In this document: in pieces, positions 30,645-42,359 of the stretch | How the letters are laid out: every line of letters starts with the position of its first letter | Position numbering within the stretch: the stretch's first letter is position 1 | Source of the DNA: Aromatoleum bremense | GTDB taxonomy: Bacteria > Pseudomonadota > Gammaproteobacteria > Burkholderiales > Rhodocyclaceae | Reading direction: 5' to 3' | Assembly: GCF_017894365.1 (NCBI RefSeq) | Contig: NZ_CP059467.1 | Span: 4,216,001-4,280,000 of the forward strand | DNA: 64,000 nt | Notes under the pieces: model-generated | Told to the model about the DNA's origin: nothing | Database searches by the model: none | What the model saw: only the letters and a program-made list of their open reading frames with translations | Position numbers and translations under genes: made by a program

Positions 30645-31622
30645 CTACTCCAGCCTTACGCGCGGATCGACGAGCGTGTAGGAAATGTCGGTCAGTAGCA
30701 GGCCGACGATGTACAGCACCGAACCGATGAACACCATCGCGCGCACGACGGCGAAGTCCTGCGCGTTGATCGCGTCGATCGTGTAGCTGCCCAGGCCTGG
30801 AATGCCGAAGAACGACTCGACGATCAGGCTCCCCATGAACAGCAACGGAATGACGACGACGACGCCGGTGAGGATCGGGATCATCGCGTTCTTCAGCACG
30901 TGGCGGAACAGCACCGCCAGTTCCGACAGGCCTTTGGCGCGGGCGGTGCGCACGTAGTCCTTCGAGATTTCCTCGAGGAAGATCGTGCGATACCAGCGTG
31001 CGTTCGCGCCGACACCGGCGACGATACTGATCAGAACCGGCAGCACGAGGAAGCGCGCCGCATCGAGCCCCGGCGCGTAGCCCGAGATCGGCACCAGCGC
31101 CCACACTTTCGACACCAGCCACTGCCCGCCGATGATATAGAACAGGCTCGATATCGACATCATCGCGACGCACAGCACGACGCCCCAGAAGTCGAGATAG
31201 CTCGCGCGGAAGAACACCAGCATCAGCGCGAACGACACCGAGACGAACAGCCCGAGGACGAAGGTCGGCAGCGCGATCGCGAGCGACGGGCGCATGCGGT
31301 CGCGGATCTCCTGCGCGATGTCGCGGCCGTCGTCGGCGCGGCCGAAGTCGAACGCGAACATGCGCAGCGACTCGTCGAAGAAGATCGTGTCGGTCAGCTT
31401 CTCGCGGCCACTCGCCTGCGTGTTGACGAACAGTGGCCGGTCGTAGCCGCGCTCGGCCTTCCAGCGTTCGATCGCCTCCGGCGTCACGCGCTTGACGCCC
31501 AGATGCATGCGCGCCATGTCGTCGGGCGAATTGACGACGAAGAACAGCGCAAAGGTGATAAGGTTCACGCCGATCAGGATCGGCAGCGCGTACAGCAGGC
31601 GGCGGACGATATACGCGAACAT
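30645..31622 (-). CDS. Oligopeptide-type ABC transporter permease (DppB/OppB family)
   Basis: This 325-residue permease has the standard DppB N-terminus MFAYIVRRLLYALPILIGVN and six predicted membrane spans. The EAA loop is DYVRTARAKGLSELAVLFRHVLKNAMIP. A ~70-residue periplasmic region after the first span (RVTPEAIERWKAERGYDRPL) contains the usual Y-D-x-P-L motif. The ATG shares one base with the stop of the binding-protein gene (TGATG), so it is translationally coupled. It forms the membrane channel with the following DppC-type gene. Confidence 0.93.
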   Translation of the reverse strand: MFAYIVRRLLYALPILIGVNLITFALFFVVNSPDDMARMHLGVKRVTPEAIERWKAERGYDRPLFVNTQASGREKLTDTIFFDESLRMFAFDFGRADDGRDIAQEIRDRMRPSLAIALPTFVLGLFVSVSFALMLVFFRASYLDFWGVVLCVAMMSISSLFYIIGGQWLVSKVWALVPISGYAPGLDAARFLVLPVLISIVAGVGANARWYRTIFLEEISKDYVRTARAKGLSELAVLFRHVLKNAMIPILTGVVVVIPLLFMGSLIVESFFGIPGLGSYTIDAINAQDFAVVRAMVFIGSVLYIVGLLLTDISYTLVDPRVRLE

Positions 31623-33793
31623 CAGGCGACGCCTCCGACGCCGGTCGCGCGTTCGCGCCGGCGGTAATGCAGGAATGCGGGCGCCACGATGACGACGAAC
31701 AGCAGCGCGACGAGCCCGAGCGGCCACACGACGGGCTGGTTCCACTGCGCGCGCAGCGCCTGCCGGCGTTCGAGGTCGACGCGCTGATACTTCAGCGTGT
31801 TGCGGATCATGCTGCCCGGCTTGCGGTTCTTGACCCAGCCGTGCTGCAGCGAATAGGCCTTCGGGTGAAAGCCGAAGATCCACGGCGCGTCGTGCTGCAG
31901 GATCGCGACCATGCGGTCGATGATCTTCTGGCGCTCGGGTCCGTCGGGCATCCCCTTCATCTGCTCGAACAGTCTGTCGTACTCGCCGTTCTGGTAGTTC
32001 GCCGCGTTCTGCCCCGACTCCCTGACCTTGGCTTGCGGGCCGTGCAGCAGGAACAGCATGTTCTCCGGGTCGGGATAGTCGGCGTTCCAGCCGAAGAAGA
32101 AGAGCTGCGCATTGCCTTCGCGGATCTTGTCCTGGAAGCGGTTGTAGTCGGTCGGGCGGACGACGAACTGCACGCCGAGTTCACGGAACTGCTTCGCGAG
32201 CCAGTCCGAGCGCGCCTTGTCGCCGAGCCCGCCCGGCGTCGTGTCGAGGTTGATGATCAGCGGTTCGCCGGTCTTCGCGTCGCGCCCGTCCGGATAGCCG
32301 GCCTCGGCGAGCAGCCGCCGCGCGACGTCCTTGCTGCGGCGCACGGCCTTGCCGTCGCGCCATTCATAGACGACCGGGTTGATGCCCGCCTCGCCGTCGC
32401 GCGCGCCGAAAATGCCCGGCGGGATCGGATGCATCGCCGGCACGCCGCGGCCGTTGAGGAAGATCGACACGAACTCCTCCATGTCGAGCGCGATCGAGAT
32501 CGCCTGGCGCAGCTTGCGCGCGCGCTCGCGCCCCGCCGCCGTGTCGCCGCCGCCGACGACCGGATCGAGCATGTTGAAGCCGAGGTAGAACACCGACGGC
32601 GACACCGAGGTCAGCAGCTCGATGCCGCGCTCGACCATATCGTCCGACAGCACCACTTCCCCCTGGCTGCTCATGTTGACGGCCTGGTCGAAGTTCTCCG
32701 ACGACACGCCGGAGGCGTCGTAATAGCCCTGCAGAAACTTGTTCCAGTACGGGATTCCTTCGCGTTCGCGCGAAAACACGACCTTGTCGAGGAACGGCAT
32801 CGGCTTGCCGCAATCGGCCAGCAGTCCCGCGTCGCGGTCTGCCGGATCACCCTCGCACGGGTAGGGATCGCCGCGGTAGTTCGGATTCCTGACCAGCACC
32901 ATGCGCGCGTTCGGGTTGTTCTCGGCGAGCATGAACGGACCGGTGCCGATCGGCCACCAGTCGAGCGTCAGGTTGCGCTCGGCCATGCCCGGCTGACCGA
33001 AAAAGCGGTCCGCCTCGGGCGGCACGGGCGCGAAGAATGGCATCGACAACCAGTACAGGAACTGTGGGTAGGCGCCTTTCAGCGTGATGCGATAAGTGTG
33101 GCGATCGACGACTTCGACGCCCGGCAGCGCGTGCGCGGTAAGGTCGATCCAGCCCGGGTTGCGCTGTGCCTCGTCGGCAAGGCGCTTTTGCAGCACCTTC
33201 AGGCCGGGGATGTACTCGGCCATCAGCTCGAAGATCGGCGAATGCAGGCGCGGATGGGCGAGGCGCTTGATCTGGTGGACAAAGTCGCCCGCTTCGAGCT
33301 CGCGCGTGCCGGTTTCGGGAAAATCCCCGAGGTCGCGCACGCCTTCCAGCTCATCCGGGTCGAGCTCGAGGTAGCGCGGACTGCCGTCGTCGGCTTTGGC
33401 GAAAGCCGGGTGAGGCTGATAGAGAATGCCGGGCGCGATGCGGATCTCGTACTCGCTGCGGTCGACGCGCCCGGCTGGCGCATCGGCGGGAAGCTCGCGG
33501 CCGCGCGCATCGTAGCGGCGCACGACGGGCAGCTGCGCAGCGCTTCCGGGGATCAGCGTGTAGGGCCGCTCGAGGTAATGGTATTGCAGCGGCGGTTCGT
33601 AGATCTGGTACAGGAACGCCGCCTCGTCCTCGCTGTACGACTGCACCGGGTCGAGGTGTTTCGGGCGATCGGTGAACGCGGTGTACATGACGTTCTGGTC
33701 GCGCTCGGCGACCGGATAGGGGTCGTTCCACACCTGCCCGCACGCGGCGAGCAGGACGCATGACAGCAGCAGTAGGCAGGCGCGCGAAAACAT
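31622..33793 (-). CDS. ABC transporter substrate-binding lipoprotein (SBP family 5)
   Basis: This 723-residue extracytoplasmic solute-binding protein of the DppA/OppA class has a lipoprotein signal peptide with lipobox LAAC (lipidated C18). The family 5 core runs to about residue 680 (FTDRPKHLDPVQSYSEDEAA; LRQAISIALDMEEFVSIFLN; FFGWNADYPDPENMLFLLHG). Unusually, a hydrophobic helix near the C-terminus (VVWPLGLVALLFVVIVAPAF) is followed by basic residues, implying a second membrane anchor. The ligand is probably a peptide or similar amide; it cannot be fixed. First gene of the transporter operon. Confidence 0.92.
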   Translation of the reverse strand: MFSRACLLLLSCVLLAACGQVWNDPYPVAERDQNVMYTAFTDRPKHLDPVQSYSEDEAAFLYQIYEPPLQYHYLERPYTLIPGSAAQLPVVRRYDARGRELPADAPAGRVDRSEYEIRIAPGILYQPHPAFAKADDGSPRYLELDPDELEGVRDLGDFPETGTRELEAGDFVHQIKRLAHPRLHSPIFELMAEYIPGLKVLQKRLADEAQRNPGWIDLTAHALPGVEVVDRHTYRITLKGAYPQFLYWLSMPFFAPVPPEADRFFGQPGMAERNLTLDWWPIGTGPFMLAENNPNARMVLVRNPNYRGDPYPCEGDPADRDAGLLADCGKPMPFLDKVVFSREREGIPYWNKFLQGYYDASGVSSENFDQAVNMSSQGEVVLSDDMVERGIELLTSVSPSVFYLGFNMLDPVVGGGDTAAGRERARKLRQAISIALDMEEFVSIFLNGRGVPAMHPIPPGIFGARDGEAGINPVVYEWRDGKAVRRSKDVARRLLAEAGYPDGRDAKTGEPLIINLDTTPGGLGDKARSDWLAKQFRELGVQFVVRPTDYNRFQDKIREGNAQLFFFGWNADYPDPENMLFLLHGPQAKVRESGQNAANYQNGEYDRLFEQMKGMPDGPERQKIIDRMVAILQHDAPWIFGFHPKAYSLQHGWVKNRKPGSMIRNTLKYQRVDLERRQALRAQWNQPVVWPLGLVALLFVVIVAPAFLHYRRRERATGVGGVA

Positions 33794-33908
33794 GCGCCGA
33801 TTCTACCTGCTGCGGCAGCCGCGCCGCGCATATCGCCCGCGACGCGGTTTCGGCGCCAGGGCCCCCGCCTGGGGGTTGTCGAAACGCACGTCGAACGGCG
33901 GACCCAGC

Positions 33909-33914
33909 TATAAT
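33909..33914 (+). promoter_or_regulatory. -10 element upstream of fabI
   Basis: TATAAT 33 bp before the fabI ATG. No convincing -35 hexamer at 16-18 bp, so the promoter may need an activator or be weak. Confidence 0.45.
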
Positions 33915-33946
33915 CGGCGCCTCAACAAGACGGAGCATTATCAAAA

Positions 33947-34738
33947 ATGGGCTTTCTCGCCGGAAAACGGATTCTGATCACCGGACTGCTCAGCAATCGC
34001 TCGATTTCCTACGGCATTGCAAAAGCGATGCACCGTGAAGGCGCCGAACTCGCTTTCACGTACCAGAACGAACGCTTCCAGGAGCGTGTGGCGAAAATGG
34101 CCACCGAATTCGGTTCCGACCTGATTTTTGCATGCGATGTGCAGGACGATGCCGAAGTCGCAGACCTGTTTGAACAGCTCGGGCAAAAATGGGACGGCCT
34201 GGACGGCCTCGTGCACTCGATCGCGTTCGCACCGAGCGATGCGCTCGAAGGCGATTTCCTCGACGGATTTTCGCGCGAGGCGTTCCGCATTTCGCAGGAA
34301 GTCAGCACGTGCAGCTTCCCGCTGCTCGCGAAAGCGGCCCGCCCGATGATGAAAGGCCGCAAGGGCGCGCTGCTGACGATGTCCTACCTCGGTGCGGTGC
34401 GCACCATGCCCAATTACAACATCATGGGCCTGGCGAAAGCGAGCCTCGAAGCCTCGGTGCGCTACCTCGCGGTCTGCCTCGGCCCTGAAGGAACGCGGGT
34501 CAACGCCATCTCCGCAGGCCCGATCAAGACGCTCGCCGCGTCGGGCATCGGCAACTTCAGCAAGCTGTTGTCGTTCAACGAGCACAACGCCCCGCTGCGC
34601 CGCAACGTGACGATCGAGGAAGTCGGCAACGCTGCCGCTTTCCTGTGTTCTGACCTCGCCAGCGGCATGACCGGCGAGATCATGTACGTGGACGGCGGCT
34701 TCAACACGACCGCGCTGGGCAACTCCGAACAGAACTGA
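33947..34738 (+). CDS. fabI: Enoyl-[ACP] reductase (NADH)
   Basis: This 263-residue short-chain dehydrogenase-type reductase performs the last step of each fatty-acid elongation cycle and is the target of triclosan-type inhibitors. The N-terminal nucleotide site is [20 protein letters not shown], and the catalytic Y157 and K164 are in [13 protein letters not shown] (Y-x6-K). The segment LKASGIGNF typical of FabI appears as [13 protein letters not shown]. It is monocistronic, facing ppiD across a bidirectional terminator. Confidence 0.98.
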   Translation: MGFLAGKRILITGLLSNRSISYGIAKAMHREGAELAFTYQNERFQERVAKMATEFGSDLIFACDVQDDAEVADLFEQLGQKWDGLDGLVHSIAFAPSDALEGDFLDGFSREAFRISQEVSTCSFPLLAKAARPMMKGRKGALLTMSYLGAVRTMPNYNIMGLAKASLEASVRYLAVCLGPEGTRVNAISAGPIKTLAASGIGNFSKLLSFNEHNAPLRRNVTIEEVGNAAAFLCSDLASGMTGEIMYVDGGFNTTALGNSEQN

Positions 34739-34756
34739 TCGCGGCTTCGCGCAGCG

Positions 34757-34791
34757 AAAAAAGCCCGGCCAGATCGCGCCGGGTTTTTTTT
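34757..34791. terminator. Bidirectional terminator between fabI and ppiD
   Basis: CCCGGC/GCCGGG stem (34764-34769 with 34778-34783, 8-base loop), with eight T after it on the plus strand and six A before it (T on the minus strand). It can stop transcription of the convergent fabI and ppiD genes. Confidence 0.85.
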
Positions 34792-34816
34792 CGGCCCCGA
34801 AGGGGCCCTCCTGCCG

Positions 34817-36718
34817 TTACGGCTGCTGTGCCGTCCGCAGCGCCGCTTCGTTGATTTCGACCTCGTACCGCTCCCGCAGCGACGCGAGGAAAGCGTTGAA
34901 ATCGCGCTCCGCGATCAGCCGCTGGTACTGCTGCGACACGGCCTGCAGGCGAGGATCGTCCTTTGCCAGTTCGGGCCGCGTCACACTCTCGATGCGGAAT
35001 ACCGAATACCCGCCCTCCGGCATCGCCACCCCCGCGTACGCCGGCAGCTTGCTCTCCGCGGCACCGAACACCGCATCGATCGCCGCCGGAGCGAGTTCCG
35101 GACCTCCCCTGCGCACGACGCGCGCCTCGCTCCACGCCCCGCTCGCCTGTTCACCCTTCGCGAGCGCCGCCAGCGCTGCTTCACCGCGGACGACGGCGAG
35201 TTTGCTCGCCTCTTCGGCACGCAGCTGTTTCTCGGTCGGAGCCTTGACCTCTTCGAACGGCAGACGCTGCGCCGCTTCGAAATCGCGCATCCGCGCTGAC
35301 ACGAGGGTGCCGCGCGACACCTCCACCGCCTCGACGTTGCGGCCGTTCTTCACCGCTTCGTCCGAAAACAGCGCGCTGAGGAGCTTTTCGTTCTTGAAGC
35401 CGCCGATCGATCCTTCATCGCGGGAGATCCAGTCCGTCTGGCGAATCTCGAGGCCCAGCGCCTCGGCGGCCGGCTGGAGGCTGTCCGCCTGCTCATAGAC
35501 GAGGTTGGCGAACTGCTCGGCCTGCTCGGCGAAGCGACGGCTCGCCGCCTGTCGCTTCAGCTCCTCGGCAATCTCGTCGCGAACTTCTTCGAACGGACGG
35601 GCCTTCGCGGGCTTGACGTCGACGACCTGGATGATGTGAAAACCGAAATCCGACCGGACCACATCGCTGATCAGGCCTTTTCCGAGGCTGAACACCGCGT
35701 CCTCGAACGGCTTGACCATCGCCCCGCGGCCGAAGAACCCCAGTTCGCCGCCGCGCGCCGCCGACCCCGGATCCTGCGACTCGGCCTTCGCTAGTTCCGC
35801 GAAGCGCTCCGGATTCGCACGCACCTCGGCGAGCAGCGCCGCCGCCTTTTCACCTGCTTTTGCGACCTCTTCGGCCGGCGCATCGGCTGCCGCCGCGACC
35901 AGGATATGGCGTGCGTTGCGCTCTTCCGGCTGGCCGAAGCGCGCAGTATTTGCCTCGTAGAACTTGCGGATCTCGTCGTCGGACACCGAAACCTGCTTCA
36001 GCAGCGCGTTTTCGTCGAACACCAGAAATTCCGCGCGCAACCGGGCCGGGCGCTCGAAGCGCTCCGGGTTCGCATCGTAGTATTTCTTCGCCGCATCGTC
36101 CGGGAGCTCGACCTGGGCAAGGAGTGCGTCAGGTGAGAATTTCAATTCGCTGACCTTGCGTTCTTCGAGCTGTGCCTCGAGGAAACGTTGCACGGACGCC
36201 TGGGCCGTGAAAGCGGATTGACCGACCGCCAGCGCAACCTGCTGGATGCGCAGATCCTGCCCGAGGCGCGCCTCGAACATCGCCGGCGTCATCCCCTGCG
36301 CCCGCACCGCGGCCTCGTAACGCTCGAGCGAAAAACGTCCGTCCTCCTGGAACGCCGGCACCGTCGCGATGACCTGCTGCAGTTGCTGCTGCGTCACGAT
36401 GATGCCGCTGTCCGCGGCGTGCATTGCCAGCAGGCGTTGGTTGACGAGGTTCTCCACCACCGAGCGGCGCATTGCTTCCGATTCGAGCATCGCCCTATCG
36501 ACCTGCCCGCCCATCGACTGACGCAGCCGGTCCTGCTGATCACGCAACGCCTGGTCGAATTCATTCATCGATATTTTCGACCCGCCCACCGTCGCCACCT
36601 CGTTCCCGCCGGGCCCGTCGGTGAAGTATGAATCGAGCCCGAAGAAAGCGAACGGGACGATCAGCAGCGCCAGGATGATCTGGGCGATGCGCTTGTTATT
36701 GCGGACGGCATCAAACAT
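34817..36718 (-). CDS. ppiD: Periplasmic folding chaperone PpiD (SurA_N/parvulin)
   Basis: This 633-residue membrane-anchored chaperone helps proteins emerging from the Sec translocon. The N-terminus is cytoplasmic (MFDAVRNNKRIAQ), followed by a single membrane span (IILALLIVPFAFFGLDSYF) and a SurA-N-like domain (VATVGGSKISMNEFDQALRD). The parvulin domain at about residues 260-370 includes ARHILVAA and the GELGFFGRGAMVKPFEDAVF/SDFGFHIIQVVDV segments. The C-terminal half is a second helical chaperone region. It lies about 200 bp downstream of clpB on the same strand. Confidence 0.95.
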   Translation of the reverse strand: MFDAVRNNKRIAQIILALLIVPFAFFGLDSYFTDGPGGNEVATVGGSKISMNEFDQALRDQQDRLRQSMGGQVDRAMLESEAMRRSVVENLVNQRLLAMHAADSGIIVTQQQLQQVIATVPAFQEDGRFSLERYEAAVRAQGMTPAMFEARLGQDLRIQQVALAVGQSAFTAQASVQRFLEAQLEERKVSELKFSPDALLAQVELPDDAAKKYYDANPERFERPARLRAEFLVFDENALLKQVSVSDDEIRKFYEANTARFGQPEERNARHILVAAAADAPAEEVAKAGEKAAALLAEVRANPERFAELAKAESQDPGSAARGGELGFFGRGAMVKPFEDAVFSLGKGLISDVVRSDFGFHIIQVVDVKPAKARPFEEVRDEIAEELKRQAASRRFAEQAEQFANLVYEQADSLQPAAEALGLEIRQTDWISRDEGSIGGFKNEKLLSALFSDEAVKNGRNVEAVEVSRGTLVSARMRDFEAAQRLPFEEVKAPTEKQLRAEEASKLAVVRGEAALAALAKGEQASGAWSEARVVRRGGPELAPAAIDAVFGAAESKLPAYAGVAMPEGGYSVFRIESVTRPELAKDDPRLQAVSQQYQRLIAERDFNAFLASLRERYEVEINEAALRTAQQP

Positions 36719-36925
36719 CGTGTTTTTCCGTGGAAACCAGGGGAAGGGCGTTCGGCCTGCGCCGAAAACGCAAAGGCGGCATTATCGCATCGCTGCGGGC
36801 GGCAGGCCACCGCGGCGACCGGCGTCGCGGGCAACGATAACGAAGCGCCGGAAATCCGTGCTTCCCGGGACGGCGCCGGCGACGAGGAAGCTCGCCGCCG
36901 GGCGGTACGAGGGTGCCGGTTTTCG

Positions 36926-39508
<2,583 letters not shown>

Positions 39509-39544
39509 GGTGGGCGTTCCTTGTTCTGAATGGATTGCCATCGA

Positions 39545-39572
39545 AGATGGGGGCACGGACAACAAAGTCAAC
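39545..39572 (-). promoter_or_regulatory. Heat-shock (sigma-32-type) promoter of clpB
   Basis: On the minus strand GTTGACT (39572-39566) and CCCCATCT (39552-39545) are separated by 13 bp, close to the sigma-32 consensus CTTGAAA-N13-15-CCCCATNT. The predicted start lies about 30 nt before the clpB ATG. Confidence 0.75.
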
Positions 39573-39788
39573 GGTCTGCGAAAGCCGATGACCACGTCCG
39601 GCCAACGCCAGGGGGAAGCGTGCGGGCAACTGTTGCTGCGGTGCAACGGATACAGGCAGTGCGGTATTACGCCGACTCCATCCTCCTGTAATATGTCCGG
39701 ATGCCGGGGCGAGGAAGCGGCGCCGCATGTACGGCGCCGACAGCGCTTGGTAGTTCCAGTGTCAAAACTTTGCGCGTGGAGGAAGAAT

Positions 39789-40298
39789 ATGGCAATCAAA
39801 CAGGACCAGATCAACGAGCTTCAGAAGAAAAATCTCGAAGCGGCGGTGCGTCTGGCGCAGATGTCGATCGAAAACTCGCAGCGCATCATGGAACTGCAGG
39901 TTGCGGTTGCGAAGAGTCTGTTCGAAGAAGGGGTGGAGAACGCGAAGGCGCTTTCCAGCGTCAAGGATCCGAAACAGGCGATCGAACTGCGCACGCAGTA
40001 CGCGCAGAGCACGACGGAAAAGATGCTGTCCTGCGCACGTGAAATGGCGGAACTGACGAACCGCACCCAGGCCGAAGTCGGAAAGCTCGTTGGCGAACAA
40101 CTGTCCACCGGCGGCAAGGACATGTTCGAGGCGATGCAGAAGATGTTCACCGGCATGCCGATCACCGACCAGAATGCGATGACCGCGCTCCAGACCGCAA
40201 TGGACACGACTCGCTCGGCCTTCGAGCAGATGACGCGGGCTTCGTCCGAAGCGTTCCAGATGTTCACGCAGCCGGCTGCCACCAAGACCAAGAAGTAA
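39789..40298 (+). CDS. phaP: Phasin (polyhydroxyalkanoate granule-associated protein)
   Basis: This 169-residue amphipathic, almost wholly helical protein of the phasin family starts [20 protein letters not shown]. It contains [20 protein letters not shown] and the repeated small/charged pattern typical of granule-surface proteins, with an Ala/Thr/Lys tail (PAATKTKK). Phasins coat PHA granules and limit coalescence. GAGGAAGA precedes the ATG. No PHA synthase is in the window. A palindromic terminator follows. Confidence 0.93.
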   Translation: MAIKQDQINELQKKNLEAAVRLAQMSIENSQRIMELQVAVAKSLFEEGVENAKALSSVKDPKQAIELRTQYAQSTTEKMLSCAREMAELTNRTQAEVGKLVGEQLSTGGKDMFEAMQKMFTGMPITDQNAMTALQTAMDTTRSAFEQMTRASSEAFQMFTQPAATKTKK

Positions 40299-40318
40299 GG
40301 CCGGCCCGTTTTTGCGAC

Positions 40319-40340
40319 AACGGCGCCCATGGGCGCCGTT
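40319..40340 (+). terminator. Terminator after the phasin gene
   Basis: A 22-bp uninterrupted palindrome (arm AACGGCGCCCA) 20 bp after the stop codon, with TTTCT following the stem on the plus strand. It probably also serves the converging moaE operon. Confidence 0.65.
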
Positions 40341-40411
40341 TCTCCGTCGTTTTCCCGCTGTCTCCAGATTCCACCCGCGGCCTCCTTTCCCGCCGCGAAT
40401 GCGCAGGCGGG

Positions 40412-40888
40412 TCAGTCCCCCGGGCGCGACTCCGACTCCGTATCCCAACGCGCCGCTGCGCTGTCGTCGCTGTCCCGCGCATCGACCCAATGCGCACCGC
40501 CCGGTGTTTCCTCGAGCTTCCAGAATGGCGCGCGGGTCTTCAGATAGTCCATGACAAATTCGCATGCGGCGAACGCCTCGCCGCGGTGGGCTCCGGCGAC
40601 GCCGACGAAGACGATGCGGTCTCCCGGCTCGAGCCTGCCGTAGCGATGGATCACGCGGACGCCGTCGAGTTGCCAGCGCCGGCGGGCTTCACCGACGATG
40701 TCTTCGAGCGAGCGCTCGGTCATTCCCGGATAATGCTCGAGGGTCATCGCCGCGACTTCGGCACCGCCGCTGACGTCCCGTACCAGCCCGACAAAGCTCG
40801 CCACGGCCCCGACCTCGTAGCGCCCCTGCGACAGCGCGGCAATCTCGGCACCGACATCGAAATCTGCTTGCTGGACGCTTACCGACAT
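40412..40888 (-). CDS. moaE: Molybdopterin synthase catalytic subunit MoaE
   Basis: This 158-residue large subunit of molybdopterin synthase, with MoaD, inserts two sulfurs into cyclic pyranopterin monophosphate. Characteristic parts are GAVASFVGLVRDVSGGAEVA, LEHYPGMTERSLEDIV, VGVAGAHRGEAFAACEFVMD, and KTRAPFWKLEETPGGAHWV with the catalytic lysine pair. The final 20 residues are acidic and variable. It is the last gene of mobB-moeA-moaD-moaE, 3 bp after moaD. Confidence 0.96.
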   Translation of the reverse strand: MSVSVQQADFDVGAEIAALSQGRYEVGAVASFVGLVRDVSGGAEVAAMTLEHYPGMTERSLEDIVGEARRRWQLDGVRVIHRYGRLEPGDRIVFVGVAGAHRGEAFAACEFVMDYLKTRAPFWKLEETPGGAHWVDARDSDDSAAARWDTESESRPGD

Positions 40889-40891
40889 GTT

Positions 40892-41146
40892 TCAGCCTCC
40901 GGTGACCGGCGGAAAGAATGCGATCTCATCGCCGGGCCCGACCGGATCGGTCGGACCCGCCATGCGCTGATTGCGGGCGGCGCGCACGTTGCGCCCTTCT
41001 GCGAGCGCGTCCCACTTGTCGCCCCGGTCGGCAAGGAAAGCACGCAGATCGCCGATCGTGGCGACCCCGGAGGGCAGCACGAATGATTCTTCGGCACGCC
41101 CGACGGCGTCCCTGAGCGACGCGAAATAAAGGATTTTGACGTTCAT
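40892..41146 (-). CDS. moaD: Molybdopterin synthase sulfur carrier MoaD
   Basis: This 84-residue beta-grasp sulfur carrier starts MNVKILYFASLRDAVGRAEE and ends PVGPGDEIAFFPPVTGG; the terminal Gly-Gly is the thiocarboxylate site. It pairs with MoaE, encoded 3 bp downstream. The start at 41146 lies 4 bp after moeA, so the genes are tightly coupled. Confidence 0.96.
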   Translation of the reverse strand: MNVKILYFASLRDAVGRAEESFVLPSGVATIGDLRAFLADRGDKWDALAEGRNVRAARNQRMAGPTDPVGPGDEIAFFPPVTGG

Positions 41147-41150
41147 GGTT

Positions 41151-42356
41151 TCAGTATAACAACTCGCCATAAGGCAGAAAGCGGACCGTCTCGCCGCGCG
41201 CGATCGGCGTGTCGGCCGGCACATCGACGAGCCCGTCGGCCCACACGATCGACGACAGCGCCGCAGCGCCCTGGTGAGCATACAGCTCGACGCCTCCCGT
41301 GTCGTTGAAGCGCGCGCGCAGGAACTCGCGGCGGCGATCCGGCCGCGGCCAGTCGAAATCCGCCCGCAGCGCGATGGCCCGCGGTTTCAGCGCGCTCGCC
41401 CCCTGCGTCGCGAGGATGAAGGGCCGCACCATCATCAGGAATGTCACGAAGCTCGACACGGGGTTGCCCGGCAGGCCGATGAACGCGGCCGCTCCGACGC
41501 GCCCGTACGCGAGGGGCTTGCCGGGTTTCATCGCGATCTTCCACAGGTCGAGCGAGCCTTCGGCTTCGACTGCGGGCTTCACATGATCTTCTTCGCCGAC
41601 CGAGACGCCACCGCTCGTGAGGATCAGCTCGTGCCCCTGCGCGGCGTCGCGCAACACCGCGCGCGTTGCCTCGAGACGGTCCGGCACGATGCCGAAATCG
41701 GTGACTTCGCAACCGAGCTGCAGCAGCAGCGCGCGCAGCTGGAAGCGGTTGGAGTTATATACGCCGCCCGGTGGTAGCGGTTCGCCCGGCATGACCAGTT
41801 CGTCGCCGGTGGAAAACAGCGCGACGCGCATCCGTCGCACGACCGGCAGCTGCGCGATGCCAACCGAGGCGGCGAGACCGAGTTCTTGCGGGCGCAGCCG
41901 CGTGCCTGCCGCCAGGACCGTATCACCCCGGGCGATCTCGCTGCCCGCCAGTCTTACCGCCTCGCCGGCGCGGGGTTGATGGTTGATCACCACTGTCTCG
42001 CCCTGGTGCTCGCACATCTCCTGCATCACGACGACGTCGGCGCCGGGGGGTAGCGGTGCTCCGGTGAAGATGCGCGCGGCCGTGCCCGCTCGAAGCGGAT
42101 GGCCGACACTGCCCGCGGGAATCCGCTGCGACACCGGGAGGGACGCCCCGGGGGCCGCGACGTCGGCTGCGCGCAGCGCGTAGCCGTCCATCGTCGAGGT
42201 GTCGAGCGCGGGCACCGAAACCGGAGAATGCAGATCGGCGGCGAGAACCCTGCCCTGCGCGACGAAGGTGTCGGCCATGTCGATTTCGCGGATCGGCTGG
42301 GCCTTGCGGATCAGCGTCGCGAGCGCTTCGTCAAAGGAGAGCATGTTGGCGTTCAT
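41151..42356 (-). CDS. moeA: Molybdopterin molybdenumtransferase MoeA
   Basis: This 401-residue enzyme inserts molybdate into adenylylated molybdopterin. The N-terminal conserved site is SVPALDTSTMDGYALRAADV. The MPT-binding domain includes RIFTGAPLPPGADVVVMQE, LILTSGGVSVGEEDHVKPAV, and MKPGKPLAYGRVGAAAFIGLPGNPVSS at about residues 280-306. The C-terminal barrel follows. It starts 3 bp after mobB and ends 4 bp before moaD. Confidence 0.97.
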   Translation of the reverse strand: MNANMLSFDEALATLIRKAQPIREIDMADTFVAQGRVLAADLHSPVSVPALDTSTMDGYALRAADVAAPGASLPVSQRIPAGSVGHPLRAGTAARIFTGAPLPPGADVVVMQEMCEHQGETVVINHQPRAGEAVRLAGSEIARGDTVLAAGTRLRPQELGLAASVGIAQLPVVRRMRVALFSTGDELVMPGEPLPPGGVYNSNRFQLRALLLQLGCEVTDFGIVPDRLEATRAVLRDAAQGHELILTSGGVSVGEEDHVKPAVEAEGSLDLWKIAMKPGKPLAYGRVGAAAFIGLPGNPVSSFVTFLMMVRPFILATQGASALKPRAIALRADFDWPRPDRRREFLRARFNDTGGVELYAHQGAAALSSIVWADGLVDVPADTPIARGETVRFLPYGELLY

Positions 42357-42359
42357 GAT

